From Trichopria drosophilae (taxonomy: Eukaryota; Arthropoda; Insecta; Hymenoptera; Diapriidae), in the NCBI GenBank assembly GCA_030407085.1, contig CM059585.1, positions 109,047,501-109,111,500 of the forward strand: 64,000 nucleotides of DNA, written 5' to 3'. The translations under genes and the position numbers were made by a program. Shown piece by piece: positions 59,863 through 64,000 of this stretch. How positions within the stretch are numbered: position 1 is the stretch's first letter; every line of letters starts with the position of its first letter. Under the pieces are notes generated by a model. The model was not told the DNA's origin. It did not search any database and saw nothing but the letters and a program-made list of their open reading frames with translations.

Positions 59863-60458
59863 GCATTTTGATACGTGAATAAAACTATCATTTTTAAGAC
59901 GTGATAAATTTATATTATTTAATGAAATAAGTACAAATAATTATTTATTTTTCTTCATTGTATACACGTGCGTATGAATACAAATAATACAACTCATTGT
60001 CTACAGACATGATAAATTGAGTATTATTACTTTTTATCAATTAACATTTGAAAAGAATGAGTGGCACAGCATTTTTCTTACTATTTAAACGCATATAAAC
60101 GTAAAAAAAAAAAGTTTGGTTAGTGTGCTTTAAAAATTTATTTTTATTTTTTCTGATGCGAAAAAAGAAAAGTTTCAGAGATATGCCCATATGTAAATTA
60201 CAGATTTATATTTAATCTTAGAAGCAGATTAAAGATAACATATCATTTTTACATATAATAAATTTCTTTTAATTTGTTAACAACTGTTGGAGACGAGATT
60301 TCATGAAACAATGAAGTATGTAAAAAAATTGCTTGTAAAAACTCATCGAAACGAGTGAAAATTCACTCTCCATGAATCGAGAATTTTCTCTTTCATTAGT
60401 TAAATTTTCACTCCAAGACTCTTGAGGACCGTCCAAGTTTCACGCTTATTCCTGCTTA

Positions 60459-60722
60459 TAGTAGAGTCCCGGTATAATTGCGCCTCGTTTTATTTACGTA
60501 CCAGCATATTTGTCCGATTCCTTCTCGTTATATTGACCTGTCGCCGCTCTCTTTTTCCCCCACCTTGCGAGCTAGGGCCTCAAGAAGGGCCTAATGTGAC
60601 GTCACGAAGATAACGTAACTGATGGGAGTGGGAGAAGCGGCGCTCCCCTGCTTTTGGTAAATATAACGAGACGGGATGGGAAGGCGAGGAATCGAGTGGG
60701 TAAATACAGCGGGACTCTACTG
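60459..60722. mobile_element. Tigger/pogo-like MITE, copy 4 (most complete)
   Basis: Left end (T)AGTAGAGTCCCGGTATAATT with GCGCCTCGTTTTATTTACG, and inverted right end CAGTAGAGTCCCGCTGTATT, followed by TA. The interior is shared with copies 1-3 but partly inverted relative to copies 2 and 3. The CCTCGTTTTATT phrase is typical of Tigger-type ends. Confidence 0.8.
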
Positions 60723-63583
60723 TATATAGAAATCCGTTGAGGAAAAATAAAGAAATTTCAGATAATCAAAGTTGTTACATGTATCAGTACTAAATAATAT
60801 TTCAGTTAATTTCGTAATTTCGTAGTTTCGAGTAACTTCAACGTATAACTAAAGTAAGAGACCTGAAGCACCTGAATGACCTGCTACCGTGCATACACTG
60901 CTTTTCTCACTATTATTGGATTAAACGACGGCTAAATGCTTTCGTGAATAGAAGATCACTAAAGTCCACTAAAATCAATAATGTATTATTCCAAACAAAA
61001 TAATTTACCATTGGTAGTATCGTGATGGTGTTTACAACATTTAATATGAACAAATTATAAATAAAAATATGTAATGAGATGTTTCGACAGTTTATTTTTT
61101 TTCACACAAATTCCTGGAAATATGCCGAGAATAATTAATAATACCACTAGCCATTCTATAGCTATTATATCCTTCAGAGAATTTAAAAATAATTAAAAAA
61201 ATATATATTCTTTAAAAGAATATGCTATTTTTTTAATGTAATTAAACTCGCGATCTCGAAAGTTCATTTTCAGTGACAAGGACATATGGTAACGCCTCGT
61301 CACATTTTTACCTGGGATCGCCAATTAAATGTAATTTTCATTTACACCTTTTGTGCGTCTTTCAAATCTTTATAAAATGGTAATTTCAATTATCACACAC
61401 CTCGGGTAATCTTCAGTAAAGGTCGTAATTATCGTTTCCCAACAAACGACCGACGTTATTGTAAAAAGGTGTATACAAAATAAATTGACCGACCATGTAA
61501 AAGGCTAATTGGATTCATCCTGTCAAATTTATGTTAAATAAACCATGATAACAGTAGTTTTTATTATTTGACTAATGGATTTTTAACCTGTTTAAAATCC
61601 AGCTTTAAATGCTGTTATTTCATAATTTTTACGCAAAAATTGAAGCATTTAATTATCAAAGATCACCAACGCAGAAAGTGCATCTTTCATAGTTTCGAAT
61701 ACAATTACCAGATGGGGTTTATATAAACTTTTATTCTCAATAATAAAATGTTTCCTAACACTCTTTATAAATCCTTAATACTTTATTTTGTTATTTTACT
61801 TTCATCATAATGAGGCTTATTTTAGATTTTTATTGAGTTTTTAGTATCGCGGTTTACAACTTTTATTATTGTAACCATATATAACAAAATAGCCTGCAAA
61901 ACGTTTAGTACTGGGTATTTATTCTAAATTGTTCCTTACACATAAATATTTATATGTACACATGAGGGCAACAGTTTGAACGTGATTCATTCAATTATTT
62001 TGAATAAAAATCCTGTTTAATAACATCAACTTGCAAGTATTTTAATATATCATATTACAGTGATTAAATGTTTTACTTTCTTTATATTAAATTTTCGTAA
62101 AAAAATCAAATAAACATTCTTAAAAGTCATAAAACATACTAAACTTGTTGGTAAATTCTTCCCAGAGTCTGATGAAACCACTTATTATAATCTAGAATAA
62201 ATATTTGGTGTGTTTTTGGTTTATTATTTACCGTCATCCATCCACGTCGATCAAGGTATTGGAATAGCATTTATGAAAATTAACCGGGTGCAGGTGAGTA
62301 GAATAAGAAAAAAAGTATTTGGTATTGGTTCTATCAAATTCTAAACAAGTAACTAATACCTGCCTCTCCTTAACAGATAAAATAAGCTTTGGTTTGATAA
62401 TACATTTAAATAGTCCCACTTACTTTCATAATCCTTAATATCATTAGAAAGTTTGGTCTGTGAACATTTTTTAACAGAATTAAAAATCAGTTTTAACCAA
62501 AGTGGGTCACTTGTACACGGGAGTGACACTCCCTATCTTTTCCTATGAATTTGTGTGTCACCCTAATTGAAGCTTGAGTACTCCCTAGGAACTAATCCGC
62601 ACGCGGATCCTCTATAATTCGACAAATAATCGTGAAACCCGATTGGAATTTCGCAGTTCATCTTGACAGTCCTGACGTGTATGATGTAGGTTCAAGTATC
62701 TTCGCAAATTAATTATGGAAGCATTAATCTCAAATATTTTTTAAACACGTTTTTAATTGCAACAAACTCAGTAACATCAGTTTTTCTATTGCTGAATAAA
62801 TTTGTATACTTGTAGAGTTGCTGAAATATCGGTTTCTGATAATTTTCTAACCTATGAAAAACGTCTTTCTGATAGTTTAATGCAAACAAATTTTTAAATT
62901 TAAAACAATTATTTGCAAATTAAATTCATCTGCATTATACAATACAATTAGGAAGTTAATGCATTTTCAGCTGTAGTGAAGAATCATCGACAACGAAACC
63001 TAATTCTGTTTACAGTAACAAATACAAATAAACCTAAACATCAACATACTGATTTTTTGGTGTTTGATCCATATAAAAACGGTGACAATAACTATTCAAC
63101 ACATGACTTTTGCAAGAATTCGACATTCGACAGTTTGACAATCGACTTTTATAAACGACCATTTCAATATAAACTTTTCACCACGTGAGAGTTTTCTCAT
63201 AAAACAACAAACGAAGCGGGTAAAAAAAATAGAACATGACGTAATGTAACATACCCTCACCTCGCCTAACCCATTTTAATCTCATTCAACCTAACCTAAC
63301 ACATGGATTTTTGCACAAACTTTTCATCGTTTTAGAACCTAACATAACCACTTCAACACTGCAGCACAGAATAAAACTGAGTTTATTAATATGTAAGGTA
63401 TCATAACCTACCCTAACTAACCCGCTGATACAAAAATAGATAAATATATTAATGCGGTCAGAAAAGGGCTAATAATTGAGGGTCCGGATCGTAGAACTGG
63501 CCCTTTGAGATTTTAGTTGGCCCATGGATTTATTTTGCTATAACTAAGCAAATTTTCAAAATCTTGAATTGTAATTTTAACTG
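60723..63583. other. AT-rich, nothing firm
   Basis: A possible donor (CAG before GTGAGT) at 62300 follows MKINRVQ, but there is no exon support. 63270-63420 has a handful of degenerate CCTAAC/CCTAA words, too few for a telomeric array. Confidence 0.35.
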
Positions 63584-63972
63584 AGTACTTCTTATAGTAT
63601 TCTGAAAACAATAATGTAAAAGAAAAAACATTTTAAAAAATGATAACATTACTTTTTGCTTCTGATAAAGAATGGTTTACAGATTGATTGTTTCAATTGC
63701 TACTAGATCAATAATTTGATTACTAATGTATACCTTAGACAATGGTTTCTTATATTTTCTAGTTCGGATTCTCTTGAAACATGTATCAGATTCGTAATCA
63801 GTAACCCCGAAAATATAAATACTTATTGTCTAAGGAATACATTAGTGTCAAATTATTGATACAGAAACAATTGAAACAATCCATCTATCTAAATGAAACG
63901 CAAAAAGTTATGTTATATCATTTTAAAATATTTTCTCGTTTACATTATTATTCTCAGAATGCTATAAGTACA
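63584..63972. mobile_element. Foldback palindrome at the right end
   Basis: The left arm (63584-63750) reappears inverted at 63825-63972: TTATAGTATTCTGA against TTATAGCATTCTGA, AATAATGTAAA, ACATTACTTTTTGC, GATTGTTTCAATTG, ATCAATAATTTGA and CTAATGTATNCCTTAGACAA all recur in order. The centre carries the dispersed motif TTTTCGGGGTTACTGATTAC. Confidence 0.75.
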
Positions 63973-64000
63973 CATAACAATCGTGACTGACAAATAGTAA

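Noticed and set aside
63265..63425. Telomeric TTAGG (CCTAA) repeat
   Set aside because: Only scattered, degenerate CCTAA words, no tandem array.

Overview
The window is AT-rich eukaryotic DNA with short exons, GT-AG introns, AATAAA signals and many short inverted-repeat transposable elements. It reads as an insect nuclear genome. Arthropod-type core promoters (a TATTTAAAT box about 31 bases before a TCAGT initiator), secreted multi-gene serpins, and Tigger/pogo-like and foldback elements fit an insect, plausibly a hymenopteran. The species cannot be fixed from sequence alone, and I see nothing bacterial.

The core is a head-to-tail array of four secreted serpin genes on the minus strand between about 11.8 and 40.3 kb, named here A (11.9-16.5 kb), B (17.1-18.9 kb), C (26.7-30.9 kb) and D (34.9-40.3 kb). 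All were assembled by hand from exons with matching splice phases. They share one layout: a first coding exon of exactly 10 bases, a signal-peptide exon, then serpin-core exons whose phases match gene to gene, with the last intron splitting the reactive-centre loop between hinge and bait residues. C (391 aa) and D (436 aa, with an extra N-terminal segment) look intact and have inhibitory-type hinges, with predicted P1 Lys and P1 Arg. B has an inhibitory hinge and predicted P1 Arg but carries a one-base frameshift in exon 5. A is intact (405 aa) but its hinge is degenerate, so it is probably non-inhibitory. The array looks like a duplicated, diversifying set of extracellular protease regulators (haemolymph, venom or similar).

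Right of the array, two plus-strand exons (47.05 and 50.77 kb) join in phase and read as part of a RhoGEF (DH) domain. A plus-strand exon at 58.4 kb resembles the start of a large lipid transfer protein (vitellogenin/apolipophorin type). A minus-strand exon-like stretch at 52.4 kb and a long minus-strand frame with a single stop at 54.7-55.3 kb are unassigned.

The rest is mostly transposon debris: a palindrome of nearly 1 kb (7.1-8.1 kb), a related foldback at 44.4-45.1 kb and a further inverted-repeat element at 51.5-52.1 kb, which all share a core motif; elements built of CCGACA-type subrepeats (22.5-23.2 kb); four Tigger-like MITEs (43.5, 53.8, 55.4, 60.5 kb); a CCCAGATAGCAA MITE (40.8-41.2 kb); two CACTGACAAAAA elements; a foldback at the right end (63.6-63.97 kb); and a dispersed motif recurring across the window.
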